From the NCBI GenBank assembly GCA_964620045.1, contig CAZUJL010000018.1, positions 1 through 64,000 of the forward strand: DNA of 64,000 nt. The letters are read 5' to 3'. Below, one piece after another: positions 51,268 to 59,422 of the stretch. The notes below the pieces were generated by a model. It was not told where the DNA came from. It ran no database searches and saw only the letters and a list, made by a program, of their open reading frames with translations. The position numbers were made by a program, and so were the translations under genes. This DNA is from VFKU01 sp964620045 (lineage in GTDB: Bacteria; Hydrogenedentota; Hydrogenedentia; Hydrogenedentales; GCA-2746185). Each line of letters opens with the position of its first letter. The first letter of the stretch is position 1.

Positions 51268-52869
51268 TCAGTCCCCGGAAACCGCAGACTGCCGCTTGCC
51301 CGTGAACCCAACCGAACGGATTTTCTTCGCGGGATCCACGGCGTTTTCCATGATGCCGAACTGGATCGTGCCCTTGAGTTCGCCGGCGGCCGAGCGCGTG
51401 CCCTCGACGTGCATCGATTCACCGCCGCCGCCCTGCGTCACCATCGTGGTGTCGAAGGAGAAGGCGTCGCCGTTCCACTTCAGGTTCCACAGGTTGCTCG
51501 TGAACATCAGCGGGCCGAACGCGATGTACCACTTGCCCGCATCGCCTTCCTTCGGCAGGTAAAGCCCCCACGGCAGCCCCATCAGCCCGCCCGCGAGGTA
51601 GCTGTCCTCGGCCGGATGCGCGGAGAGAATCGCGGCGACCTTCTGCACCGGCGGCATGCCCGCCGGGCGCACGCCTTCGACCGGTACGGATTCCATGAAG
51701 CCGACGAACATTTCTTCCAGCGTCTGCTCGCGGTAGTAGAGCGTCGCGTTCGGGTCTGGATTGCGCGGGTTGCCCGACGAGTTGTCATAGGCGAGTTCCA
51801 CTTCGACCTTCGTGCCCTTCGGCACCACGAGATCGCTCACCGGCCGGTAAATCCACTGCCAGTTGTAGTCGTACTGCGGCACGTTCAGCAGGATTTCGCT
51901 GCGGCCGTCGGGGTAGTGCGCCGTGTACTTGGCCGATTTGCAGCGGACGTGCGCATGCGGCATGAACGAGATGATCCGCGTGTCCTGATCGAACATGTGG
52001 AAGGCCGTCTCGCGGTAGTCCGGATCGTTCGGCGGGATTACGATGCCGAGGTTCACGCCGAAGTTCGTCGTGACTTTCTTTTGGAGATCGCCGTGGCCGA
52101 AATGCAGGCCGACGCGCGTGGCATCCGCCGTCGCTTCGCCGGAGAGGTGATAATGCATCTGGAACGTCATCACTTCGTTCTTCGTCAGCGTGCGGCCCAT
52201 GCCTTCGGGGTACACCGTCGGCTGTGCGCCGGCCACCCACACGCCGAACTGCTCCGCGCCCGGTCCCGCCTGGCGTGTGGTCGTGCGCTTATCGTATTCC
52301 GAATTGCCCATCTGCGCATCGCCGATGAACGCAAGAATATGGTGGACGACTTTGCGATCGCCGGGGGCAAACTCCACACCGCTGACCCAGTGGTCGGAGT
52401 CCATGCCGAGTTCAACGACGTACGTCGGGAAGATGTCTTCGCCGCTCGCGGGCAGGTCGAGATTCGGCAGCTCGATGACATAGTCCGGCTCGCCGAGTTC
52501 CCATTCGGGCGCGGGGCCGGTGACGAGCGGCGCATCTTCGCCCGGGCCGCGCCTCGCGCCGCCGTCGACCCACGCGAGGATCGTGTCGCGCTGTTCCTTG
52601 GTCAGGCTCATGTCGTTCTGCCATTTACCGTGCGCCGGATCCGGGCGCCACGGCGGCATCACGCCGTCGGCGATCGCCTGGCGGATCGACTTCGCCCACG
52701 GGCGCGTCTCTTCGTAGGTGAGCAGCGACATCGGCGCGACGGAGCCGGGCTGGTGACAGCGCACGCAGCGCTCGGCGAGAATCGGCGCGACGTCTTTGGT
52801 GAAGGTGACGTCGTCGGCGATGGCCGCGGTGGAGGCGAGTAGAAGTCCGGACAGGGCGAAACGAAGCAT
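51268..52869 (-). CDS. Cytochrome c fused to a copper type II monooxygenase (PHM/DBH-like)
   Basis: 533 residues. Signal peptide ends AAIAD. A c-type heme motif CVRCH (Cys35-Cys38-His39) is followed by a cytochrome domain to about 110. The copper enzyme part shows VVHHILAF (His176/177), QMHYHLSG (His239/241) and MPHAHVRC (His305/307), matching the histidine sets of copper A and B in peptidylglycine/dopamine monooxygenases. A heme domain in the same chain would supply electrons in place of ascorbate. GGAG lies about 10 bases before the ATG at 52869. The substrate is unknown. It may be cotranscribed with the porin gene (22 bp downstream). Confidence 0.88.
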   Translation of the reverse strand: MLRFALSGLLLASTAAIADDVTFTKDVAPILAERCVRCHQPGSVAPMSLLTYEETRPWAKSIRQAIADGVMPPWRPDPAHGKWQNDMSLTKEQRDTILAWVDGGARRGPGEDAPLVTGPAPEWELGEPDYVIELPNLDLPASGEDIFPTYVVELGMDSDHWVSGVEFAPGDRKVVHHILAFIGDAQMGNSEYDKRTTTRQAGPGAEQFGVWVAGAQPTVYPEGMGRTLTKNEVMTFQMHYHLSGEATADATRVGLHFGHGDLQKKVTTNFGVNLGIVIPPNDPDYRETAFHMFDQDTRIISFMPHAHVRCKSAKYTAHYPDGRSEILLNVPQYDYNWQWIYRPVSDLVVPKGTKVEVELAYDNSSGNPRNPDPNATLYYREQTLEEMFVGFMESVPVEGVRPAGMPPVQKVAAILSAHPAEDSYLAGGLMGLPWGLYLPKEGDAGKWYIAFGPLMFTSNLWNLKWNGDAFSFDTTMVTQGGGGESMHVEGTRSAAGELKGTIQFGIMENAVDPAKKIRSVGFTGKRQSAVSGD

Positions 52870-53002
52870 GGCGAGTAGTCTCCGTGCGGGAATCTGTATA
52901 TAGATTAACATTATGAATACGTCTAAACCAGACGATCTAAATGGTGCGAACCGCGTCGAATCAGGCCTTGTATACTTGTAGCTGTATCGCGAGAACCATC
53001 GA

Positions 53003-53377
53003 TTGAACACAACATCACAGTGGTTAGTTCGACTTCTCTTGTTGTTCCCCTTCACCGGCGCGGCGGCGGGCGCGACAATATGTTTTCTGATCGATTTTGT
53101 CCCGCTTTTCGGGGCCGTATGCGGCTCGGTTGAAGGCGCCGTGTTTGGGGCGATGATTGTGTGGCCCACCCGCACAATCCCGTTCTGGCGCATCGCGATC
53201 TTTACAGCCTCCGGCACTGTTCTGTTGGGCACTTCGGGCATATGGGCATGGAACGGATACCTGCTCAGCGCGATTTATCTGTCGCCCGTTGGATTCTGGA
53301 TTGGCTTCGCCGCATTGATTCTCTTCGAGATGGGTTTGCGTCAGCGCCGACCAGCGCTGAACGGAACCGAGTCATAG
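53003..53377 (+). CDS. Small polytopic membrane protein, function unknown
   Basis: 124 residues starting from a TTG at 53003. Three or four hydrophobic segments (about 8-30, 34-52, 60-80, 86-110) cover most of it. It ends in a polar tail LRQRRPALNGTES. I do not recognise a family. Its upstream region is the divergent one with the copper monooxygenase. The ORF is supported only by hydrophobicity pattern. Confidence 0.5.
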   Translation: MNTTSQWLVRLLLLFPFTGAAAGATICFLIDFVPLFGAVCGSVEGAVFGAMIVWPTRTIPFWRIAIFTASGTVLLGTSGIWAWNGYLLSAIYLSPVGFWIGFAALILFEMGLRQRRPALNGTES

Positions 53378-53448
53378 CGCGAAACCTCTGCGGACAAGGG
53401 CTTTGCGATTGTGCTAGGTTTGGCCGGGTCTTTTAACGGGAGAAAGTC

Positions 53449-54243
53449 ATGGCGGAACGGCATCCGGATGGGCAAGTGACGCGGGAAGTGCGCGGGAATA
53501 TTTTGTTGATGGGGATTGACCGCGCGGAGAAATACAACGGGCTGACGCCGAAAATTTTCGAGGAGCTGACGGCGCTCTACAACGAACTCGACACGAGCAC
53601 GACGCTGCGCGCGGGAGTGTTGTTCGGCCACGGCAAACATTTCACGGCGGGGCTGGACCTGCCGAAGTTTGTCGAGCACATGAAAAAGGGCGAGCGCTCG
53701 TATATGCGCGAGGGTCAGGCGGACGTGTATGCGCTGCGCAAGCGCTGCTCGAAGCCGATTATTGTGGCGGTGCACGGCATCACATACACCGCCGGTATCG
53801 AGATGATGCTCGCGGCGGACATCGCGATCGCGGCGAGCGATTGCCGGTTCTCGCAACTCGAAGCCAAGCGCGGGATCATGGCCGCGGGCGGCGCGACGTT
53901 CCGGTTCGTGCAGCGTGGCGGCTGGGGCAACGCGATGTACCACCTGCTTACGTGCGACGAGTTCAACGCACAGGAGGCGCTCCGCTGCGGATTCGTGCAG
54001 GAAGTGGTCGAGCCGGGCAAACAACTCGATCGTGCGATCGCGCTCGCGGAGCAGATCGCGCGCATGGCGCCGCTCGCGATTCAAGCGACCAAGTCGAACT
54101 CGTCACGCTTCCTGCGCGACGGCGAGGCGGCCTGCATCGGCGAGTTCGAGAGTATCCAAAAACGCATGAGCAATTCCGAAGACGCGGCCGAAGGCGTGCG
54201 ATCCTTCGTCGAACGCCGCGATCCGAATTTCCAAGGGAAGTGA
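53449..54243 (+). CDS. Enoyl-CoA hydratase/isomerase (crotonase) family enzyme
   Basis: 264 residues. Crotonase features: HFTAGLDLPKF as the first oxyanion-hole loop, the HGITYTAGIEMMLAADIAIAA block as the second, and the region EAKRGIMAAGGA where the catalytic Glu is expected. The fold handles acyl-CoA substrates through an oxyanion hole; the exact substrate is unknown. Close relatives are annotated as crotonases that act on short-chain enoyl-CoAs. GGGAG lies six bases before the ATG. The following intergenic region contains a common bacterial repeat. Confidence 0.9.
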   Translation: MAERHPDGQVTREVRGNILLMGIDRAEKYNGLTPKIFEELTALYNELDTSTTLRAGVLFGHGKHFTAGLDLPKFVEHMKKGERSYMREGQADVYALRKRCSKPIIVAVHGITYTAGIEMMLAADIAIAASDCRFSQLEAKRGIMAAGGATFRFVQRGGWGNAMYHLLTCDEFNAQEALRCGFVQEVVEPGKQLDRAIALAEQIARMAPLAIQATKSNSSRFLRDGEAACIGEFESIQKRMSNSEDAAEGVRSFVERRDPNFQGK

Positions 54244-54343
54244 AGAGATTGTCCGCAGATGACGCAGATGTGCGCAGATAACCGAATAATGTTGAATGAA
54301 TTATTTGCGCTTCTTTGCGTTCTCTGCGGTTAAATCTTAGAGC
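54244..54343. repeat. Common intergenic repeat segments
   Basis: Pieces such as CCGCAGATGACGCAGATG and TTTGCGTTCTCTGCGGTTAA resemble intergenic sequences I recognise from many unrelated genomes. They are likely repetitive non-coding DNA between the crotonase and acyltransferase genes. No gene is seen in this stretch. Confidence 0.4.
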
Positions 54344-54358
54344 CGAGGGCGAATCACG

Positions 54359-55837
54359 ATGACGAGCGACATAGTATTGCCGCTGTGGGTCGTCGTGTTG
54401 CTGGTGGTCACAACGATCGTGGCCGTGTCCGATCGGCTGTTCATGCCGAGCGTGCGCTGGTTTGTGCGGCGACGCGTGAACAAGGCGATCGACGAGGTCG
54501 GCGCGCGATTGCGGATTTCGCTGCGGCCGTTTCAGTTGACGAAGCGGCAGGTGCTGCTCGATCGGCTTGTGTACGACCCTGAAGTCATCGCCACGATGCA
54601 GGATTTTGCGCAGGAACACGGCATGCCGCGCGAAGTGGCGCAGGCGAAAGTCGTGACCTACGCGAAGGAAATCGTGCCGGCGTTCAACGCCTATGTCTAC
54701 TTCCGCTTCGGCTACTGGCTCGCCAAGAAGATCGCGCGGATTTTTTATACCGTGCGCGTCGGGTTCCTGGATCCGCGCCGCCTGCAGGACGTCGGCTCCG
54801 AATCCACGGTGGTGTTCGTGATGAACCACCGTAGCAACATGGACTATATCCTCGTGTCCTACCTAGTAGCGCGCAGTTCCGCGCTCAGCTACGCGGCGGG
54901 GGAGTGGGCGCGCGTGTGGCCGCTGGAGACGCTCGTGCGCGCGATGGGCGCGTACTTCGTGCGGCGGAACTCGCAGGACTCGCTGTACCGCAAGGTATTG
55001 GAACGCTATATCTACATGGCGACCGACGAGGGCGTGGCGCAGGCGGTCTTTCCCGAGGGCGGCCTGAGCCATGACGGATTCCTGCGGCAACCAAAGCTCG
55101 GCGTGCTCGATTACGTGCTGCGCAACTATGATCTCGCGCACAAACGCGATATCGTGTTCGTGCCGATCGGCATCAATTACGATCGCATCATCGAAGACAA
55201 GAGCCTGCTGCACCGCCGCGATCCCAATGCACCCAAACGCAGCCGCTGGTTCATGTACAGCACCTTTTTTCAGTTCTGGCGGAAGAACATGGCGCTGTCG
55301 CTCGAGGAGCGTCGCAAACGCTTCGGATACGCAAGCGTAAACTTCGGACGCCCGGTTTCGCTGAAGGGCTACTGCACGGAGCGCAATGTCGCGTTCAACA
55401 CAATGGCGCGCGGCGAACGTTTCGTCGAGATTCAGAAACTCGCGGGTGAATTGATGGGGCGCGTAGCGGAAGTTGTACCGATTTTGCCGACTCCGCTGGT
55501 CTCGTCGGTGTTTCTCGACGCGGGCGAAGAGTGGCTCGATGCCTTCGAAGTGAAACGCCGCGTGCACGATCTGATTCGCACGCTGCAGGCGAACGGCGCG
55601 CCCATTCGAAATTCGGAGATACCCAAGGAGCGCACCATCCAGCGCGCGATCGACATGCTGCACCACCGCAACATGGTGGTGGAGGACACGGGCCGGTATC
55701 GGCTCGAACCCGTGACGCGCGAGCTGGTGGCGTTCTATGCGAATTCCATCGCGCACTGGACCCGGCCGGAGCGCGGCGGACCGGGGTCCGAATCCGCGCA
55801 AACCCAAGCGCTGTCTGAGGTTCCGTACCGGGTGTAA
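54359..55837 (+). CDS. Glycerol-3-phosphate / lysophosphatidate acyltransferase (PlsB-like)
   Basis: 492 residues with one N-terminal membrane segment (about 5-23). The acyltransferase HX4D motif is NHRSNMD (His157-Asp162), followed by FVRRNSQDSLYRKVL and FPEGGLSHDG (231-240), the phosphate-binding block. The C-terminal 150 residues are helical and may be regulatory. It would make lysophosphatidic or phosphatidic acid at the membrane. It is followed by 200 bp of intergenic DNA before the sigma factor gene. Confidence 0.9.
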   Translation: MTSDIVLPLWVVVLLVVTTIVAVSDRLFMPSVRWFVRRRVNKAIDEVGARLRISLRPFQLTKRQVLLDRLVYDPEVIATMQDFAQEHGMPREVAQAKVVTYAKEIVPAFNAYVYFRFGYWLAKKIARIFYTVRVGFLDPRRLQDVGSESTVVFVMNHRSNMDYILVSYLVARSSALSYAAGEWARVWPLETLVRAMGAYFVRRNSQDSLYRKVLERYIYMATDEGVAQAVFPEGGLSHDGFLRQPKLGVLDYVLRNYDLAHKRDIVFVPIGINYDRIIEDKSLLHRRDPNAPKRSRWFMYSTFFQFWRKNMALSLEERRKRFGYASVNFGRPVSLKGYCTERNVAFNTMARGERFVEIQKLAGELMGRVAEVVPILPTPLVSSVFLDAGEEWLDAFEVKRRVHDLIRTLQANGAPIRNSEIPKERTIQRAIDMLHHRNMVVEDTGRYRLEPVTRELVAFYANSIAHWTRPERGGPGSESAQTQALSEVPYRV

Positions 55838-56036
55838 GCCTCGTGGAGCCTGCGGTGGCCGTGTGGTGTTTAAGTCCCTAGTGCGGCTACACTTAGGCCG
55901 TAAGGCTGCGAACCACAGGATCGGCACTCATCCAAGCTGGCTTGTAAGACAACCGACGCGTTCGTCGTTCTATATATGGAAGCGACGGTGGAAGCGTTGG
56001 GGACGCAAGACCAGCCGGAAATGCCGGCGAGAGAGT

Positions 56037-56570
56037 ATGAAGAAAGCGCTGCGTTCCCTACATTCCACGAGCGAGGTCGAGCAGTTACTCACGGCCTACC
56101 AAGGCCCGCTCATCCGCTACGCGTACCGGCTGGTGCATGACCGGCAGGTCGCCGAGGACATGGTGCAGGAAGCATTTCTGCGCTTCGTCCGCCGGCCGCT
56201 GGAATACGGCGAGCCGCGACAACGGGTCGCCTGGTTCTACCGGGTCGTCCACAACTTGTGTGTGGATTGGCTCAAGCGCGAATCGAAACGCACGGATATT
56301 TACGAGCGGATTCGCAAACAGACCGCGGACGGCGAAACGCCGGCCGGGGTCGTCTCGATGGACCGGTGGCAATACCTTGAGGCGTTGCTGGGCCGGCTCA
56401 ACGAGAAACAGCAGCACGTGATGTTGCTCTTCTTCCAGGAAGGGTTGAGTTATAAAGAGATCGCGGACGTGACGGGATTTTCGATGTCGAACGTCGGGAT
56501 GTTGTTGCACCGCGGTCTGAAGAAAATGCGCACGATGATGGATGCCGAAGGACGGAATTTCGATTCATGA
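56037..56570 (+). CDS. ECF-type RNA polymerase sigma factor
   Basis: 177 residues. Sigma region 2 (VAEDMVQEAFLRFVR, about residue 40) with the core-binding helix; region 4 (LSYKEIADVTGFSMSNVGMLLHRGLKKMR), the -35-binding helix-turn-helix. The open frame extends 100 codons upstream but those residues have no sigma-factor features; ATG at 56037 fits the family. Two genes follow, overlapping by 4 nt each, an anti-sigma candidate and a CpxP-like sensor. No target promoters can be named. Confidence 0.9.
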   Translation: MKKALRSLHSTSEVEQLLTAYQGPLIRYAYRLVHDRQVAEDMVQEAFLRFVRRPLEYGEPRQRVAWFYRVVHNLCVDWLKRESKRTDIYERIRKQTADGETPAGVVSMDRWQYLEALLGRLNEKQQHVMLLFFQEGLSYKEIADVTGFSMSNVGMLLHRGLKKMRTMMDAEGRNFDS

Positions 56571-57199
56571 AAGACCGGAACACATACCGCAGCCAGTTCG
56601 CGGCCTACTTCACGGGAAAACTTTCCGCGGACGAGACGGCCGCGTTCGAGCAGGCGCTCGCGCGCGACGCAAAACTTGCGCGCGAAGCGGAAGCAGTGCG
56701 CCCGGTGATGGATGCGATGGCGCAGGCGGCCGACGATAACGTCGCGGAGTTCCGCCTGAGCGCCGATCGCCTTGCGCTGATTCGCGCGGCGGCATCCAAG
56801 CAGATCGTTGAGTTCCCGAAAATGGCGGCCGCTTCGCGCCGAGATGTGTCGCTGTGGCGCAAGCTCGGCCCGGCCCTGGCCGCGACGGTGGCCGTGGTGA
56901 TCGGCGCGGTGTCCGGGTTCAGCTCGGGCCGCGGCAGTTTCGACGGCAGCATCGCGTCGTTCCAGGTGGCCACGGAAGTCGAGACGGCGGACAATGCCGC
57001 ATCGACCGACGAAGCGGTGCACTACTATCCGCCCGCATATGGGCTCGATCACTACACCGATTGGGAACAAGCGCCCGCGTGGCACGCGACCGGCATCGGT
57101 ATCGGCGTCGGATTCGCGTCGACCACGCCGAATTTTTACGGACTCCCCGGTCCTAGGCCGCCGTACGTTGCCTCGGGGAACAGCCTCTTCCTGCAATGA
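56567..57199 (+). CDS. Probable membrane-bound anti-sigma factor
   Basis: 210 residues. The N-terminal 90 residues are helical with the FAAYFTGKLSADETAAFEQAL segment typical of anti-sigma cytoplasmic domains (not the CHCC zinc type). One membrane segment (about 96-117) follows. The periplasmic tail is Tyr/Pro/Gly-rich. It is coupled to the ECF sigma gene upstream (ATGA overlap) and to the next gene downstream. It would hold the sigma factor inactive at the membrane. Family assignment is inferred from position and topology. Confidence 0.7.
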   Translation: MKDRNTYRSQFAAYFTGKLSADETAAFEQALARDAKLAREAEAVRPVMDAMAQAADDNVAEFRLSADRLALIRAAASKQIVEFPKMAAASRRDVSLWRKLGPALAATVAVVIGAVSGFSSGRGSFDGSIASFQVATEVETADNAASTDEAVHYYPPAYGLDHYTDWEQAPAWHATGIGIGVGFASTTPNFYGLPGPRPPYVASGNSLFLQ

Positions 57200-57669
57200 A
57201 GCGCGCCGCGCCTTGGGTAGTTGTCGCGTTCTTCGTGGCCTTCTACGTATTTCAGTCGTTGGGCTACCAGCGCGAACGCGTCCGCCGCGAAAACCTCGAG
57301 ACGATCGAAGGCCAGACCAAGCTGCTGCAACAGTGGCTGGACCTGACCGGCGAACAGACGCGCGCGTATCTGGCGATGCGCCATGCGATCGTCGACAAGG
57401 AAAAGGAATTCGCCGACTATCGGCGCGCGGACGCGCAGGCCTTCTTCAAAACCAACGCCGATCACATCCCCGACGACGAGAAGCTGCACATACTCAAGGA
57501 ACGGCATCTCGCCAAGCTGAAAGAGATCAAGGCCGCCGAACTGGATCTGTGGAGCGACTGGATCGACACGCTTACGTTTGAACAGCGCGTGAAATACCTC
57601 GGCAAGGTGTTCGAACACCGTCCACTGGATTCATCCTGGTACGACCGCGATTTCTTCGACGAGTTGTAA
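57196..57669 (+). CDS. Periplasmic CpxP/CnrX-like helical sensor protein
   Basis: 157 residues: one N-terminal membrane segment (about 6-22), then a fully helical periplasmic domain (LLQQWLDLTGEQTRAYLAMRHAIVDKEKEFADYR). This looks like the helical hairpin of CpxP/Spy and of heavy-metal sensors such as CnrX and NccX. With the upstream ECF sigma and anti-sigma genes (4 nt overlap) it forms a triad similar to CnrYXH, suggesting an envelope or metal stress response. The ligand is not known, and no metal-binding histidines are clear. Confidence 0.6.
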   Translation: MKRAAPWVVVAFFVAFYVFQSLGYQRERVRRENLETIEGQTKLLQQWLDLTGEQTRAYLAMRHAIVDKEKEFADYRRADAQAFFKTNADHIPDDEKLHILKERHLAKLKEIKAAELDLWSDWIDTLTFEQRVKYLGKVFEHRPLDSSWYDRDFFDEL

Positions 57670-57675
57670 ACGCGC

Positions 57676-58992
57676 TTAGTTCGACGGCGGCGTCGCGGGC
57701 GCCGGTGCCGGGTTCCCCGCCTGCGCGAAGATGTGCTCCAGCAGGAACGCGATGTGCGGCGACGTGGCCGGCGTCAACAGGCGGCCATTCAGATACATCG
57801 TCGGCGTCGATATTACTTTCAGGTTGATCGCCAGATCGATGTCCTCGGCGACTTTAGTCTTCGCCAAGTCCGAATCCATGTCCGTCTGAAAGCGCCCGAC
57901 GTCCAGGCCGGCCACGCGCGCGCATTCCAGCAGCGCCGGCGGCGTTGGCGCGACCTTCAGGCTGTAGACCATCTCGTGAAACGGCCAGAACTTGCCCTGC
58001 ATGTGCGCGGCGACACCGGCATACGCCGCGACACAAGCGCTCTTGTGCGGGCTGGCCGTGATCGCCTTGTTGCAGGTGCTGTTGAGCGGGTAGTTCTTGG
58101 CAATGATGGTGATGCGGCCTCGATACATCTGTGCGAGGCGCGAGATGACTTTCGCGTTTGCCTTGCACGACGGGCACTCGAAATCGCTGAAGAACACGAG
58201 CTGCGCCGGCGCGTCCGCGGGGCCAATGCGCGGGTCGCTCGACGAGACGGGGATTTCGACCGGGTCCTGATCGAGATAGGCTTGCAGAATGTTCTGGTAG
58301 AGCTGCTCCATCGTGCGCTCGGAGCCGGATTGCGGTGTGGGATTGGCGGCCGCCGTGATTGCGGCGGAAGTGGCCTGGGCGGGGCGGCTGTTGAGCGCGA
58401 GCCCGAGCCACACGGCGACCGTGAACAGCGCCACGGCGACGAGGGTGACCGCACGCAGGCTGTGTTCCGGTGTCGAGCGGTGACTGGGCGCGAAAATCCA
58501 CGAGAGTCCGGCGCCGATGTCCTTGAGGAATCCCATGGGCGCGCCGCTGCGATACAGGATGAGTGCAATGAAGAGCGCGAGATTGATGATGTGCGTGACC
58601 AGGCAGAGCGGACAGACCGGCACGGTCTTCGATATGAACAACCATGCGAGATAGCCGCTGACGGCCAGACCGACGAGATTCATCCCGAGCGCGACGGAGA
58701 GAGCAGCCTGCATGAAGGCCGTGCGAAACATCGAACCCGCGAACAGCAGCGCGCCGATGGCGGCGAAGTAAACGACGCCCCATCCCCCGACGGAGAGACC
58801 GAGCACGTGGCTGTATTCGGACTGCAGCGTGCCGTCGCACGAGGTCTGGAAGACGGCGCTGCACACGTCCGAACCCGCGGCGCCCACACCGCCCGAGAGT
58901 TTGTTGCCGCGCGTGTAGAGATAGAGCGAAACGGCCAGGCCCGCCACGACCAGCACGAAGGCCAGCCAACCGGCCCATTTTCTGTTTTGCAT
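57676..58992 (-). CDS. VKOR-DsbA fusion, periplasmic disulfide formation
   Basis: 438 residues. Residues 1-155 form a VKOR-family membrane domain with the redox pair Cys127-Cys130 (VCPLC) and loop cysteines Cys44 and Cys52. A linker with another membrane segment (about 180-200) joins it to a thioredoxin/DsbA-like domain (about 265-425) with CPSC (Cys273-Cys276) and a cis-proline in ISTPTMYLNG. VKOR passes electrons to quinone while the DsbA-like part oxidises exported proteins, so one chain carries out the whole disulfide-forming relay. It is convergent with the CpxP-like gene, 6 bp apart. Confidence 0.93.
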   Translation of the reverse strand: MQNRKWAGWLAFVLVVAGLAVSLYLYTRGNKLSGGVGAAGSDVCSAVFQTSCDGTLQSEYSHVLGLSVGGWGVVYFAAIGALLFAGSMFRTAFMQAALSVALGMNLVGLAVSGYLAWLFISKTVPVCPLCLVTHIINLALFIALILYRSGAPMGFLKDIGAGLSWIFAPSHRSTPEHSLRAVTLVAVALFTVAVWLGLALNSRPAQATSAAITAAANPTPQSGSERTMEQLYQNILQAYLDQDPVEIPVSSSDPRIGPADAPAQLVFFSDFECPSCKANAKVISRLAQMYRGRITIIAKNYPLNSTCNKAITASPHKSACVAAYAGVAAHMQGKFWPFHEMVYSLKVAPTPPALLECARVAGLDVGRFQTDMDSDLAKTKVAEDIDLAINLKVISTPTMYLNGRLLTPATSPHIAFLLEHIFAQAGNPAPAPATPPSN

Positions 58993-59059
58993 GAATACGC
59001 TCCGGGTTCCAATTAGAGGAACATCTTAGCAAACGAACCAGTGACGCTCGAAAGAGGAA

Positions 59060-59422
59060 TTATCGCGCGCCGTCGTCGGGCGGTTCATGCAGGTCGAGAT
59101 GGAATTTGTGCAGAAACCGATGCGCGATGGGCGCGAAGAGTACCGCCATCGCGGAGAGGAACACGACGCCCGAAAACAACGAGTACACAATCGCGAACAG
59201 CTTGCCGGCTTCCGTCTGCACGGGATTCACGGGGCCCATGCCGGTCAGAATCATCGAGGCGTTGAGGTACGCGTCCAGCCACGGCAGATGTTCGAAACGG
59301 TGATAGCCGGCCGCGCCGAGCGTGAGTGAGCCGCCGATCAGCAGCGCCGCGATGATCGCGCCTTTCCCTAGATGAATTAGGAATCGTTCCCAGCGGGGGA
59401 GCGGACGGGGTGAGGAGTTCAT
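59060..59422 (-). CDS. Two-helix K+-channel-like membrane protein with a degenerate filter
   Basis: 120 residues: two membrane helices (about 20-40 and 72-100) around a pore-like loop LNASMILTGMGPVNP. The filter position reads TGMGPV (60-65) where potassium channels have TVGYGD. The arrangement LFAIVYSLFSGVVFL after the loop is like the second helix of ion-channel pores. It follows the di-heme peroxidase gene with a 4 nt overlap. A true conducting channel is doubtful; the family is not one I can name. Confidence 0.6.
   Translation of the reverse strand: MNSSPRPLPRWERFLIHLGKGAIIAALLIGGSLTLGAAGYHRFEHLPWLDAYLNASMILTGMGPVNPVQTEAGKLFAIVYSLFSGVVFLSAMAVLFAPIAHRFLHKFHLDLHEPPDDGAR

Noticed and set aside
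49926..52842. Two long plus-strand open frames (459 and 562 codons)
   Set aside because: They mirror the porin and copper monooxygenase genes, which have signal peptides and ligand motifs.
52870..53241. 124-codon upstream extension of the copper monooxygenase
   Set aside because: It lacks a signal peptide and runs antisense to the small membrane gene; ATG 52869 is followed at once by a proper signal peptide.
55737..56036. 100-codon N-terminal extension of the sigma factor
   Set aside because: It overlaps the end of the acyltransferase gene, is Arg-rich and has no sigma features; the ATG at 56037 gives a normal ECF length.
55976..56140. Small frame starting MEATVEALGTQDQPE in front of the sigma factor
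   Set aside because: It is out of frame with the sigma factor and runs into its coding region; no partner or homology is seen.
57733..59016. Plus-strand open frame of 427 codons
   Set aside because: It is antisense to the VKOR-DsbA gene.
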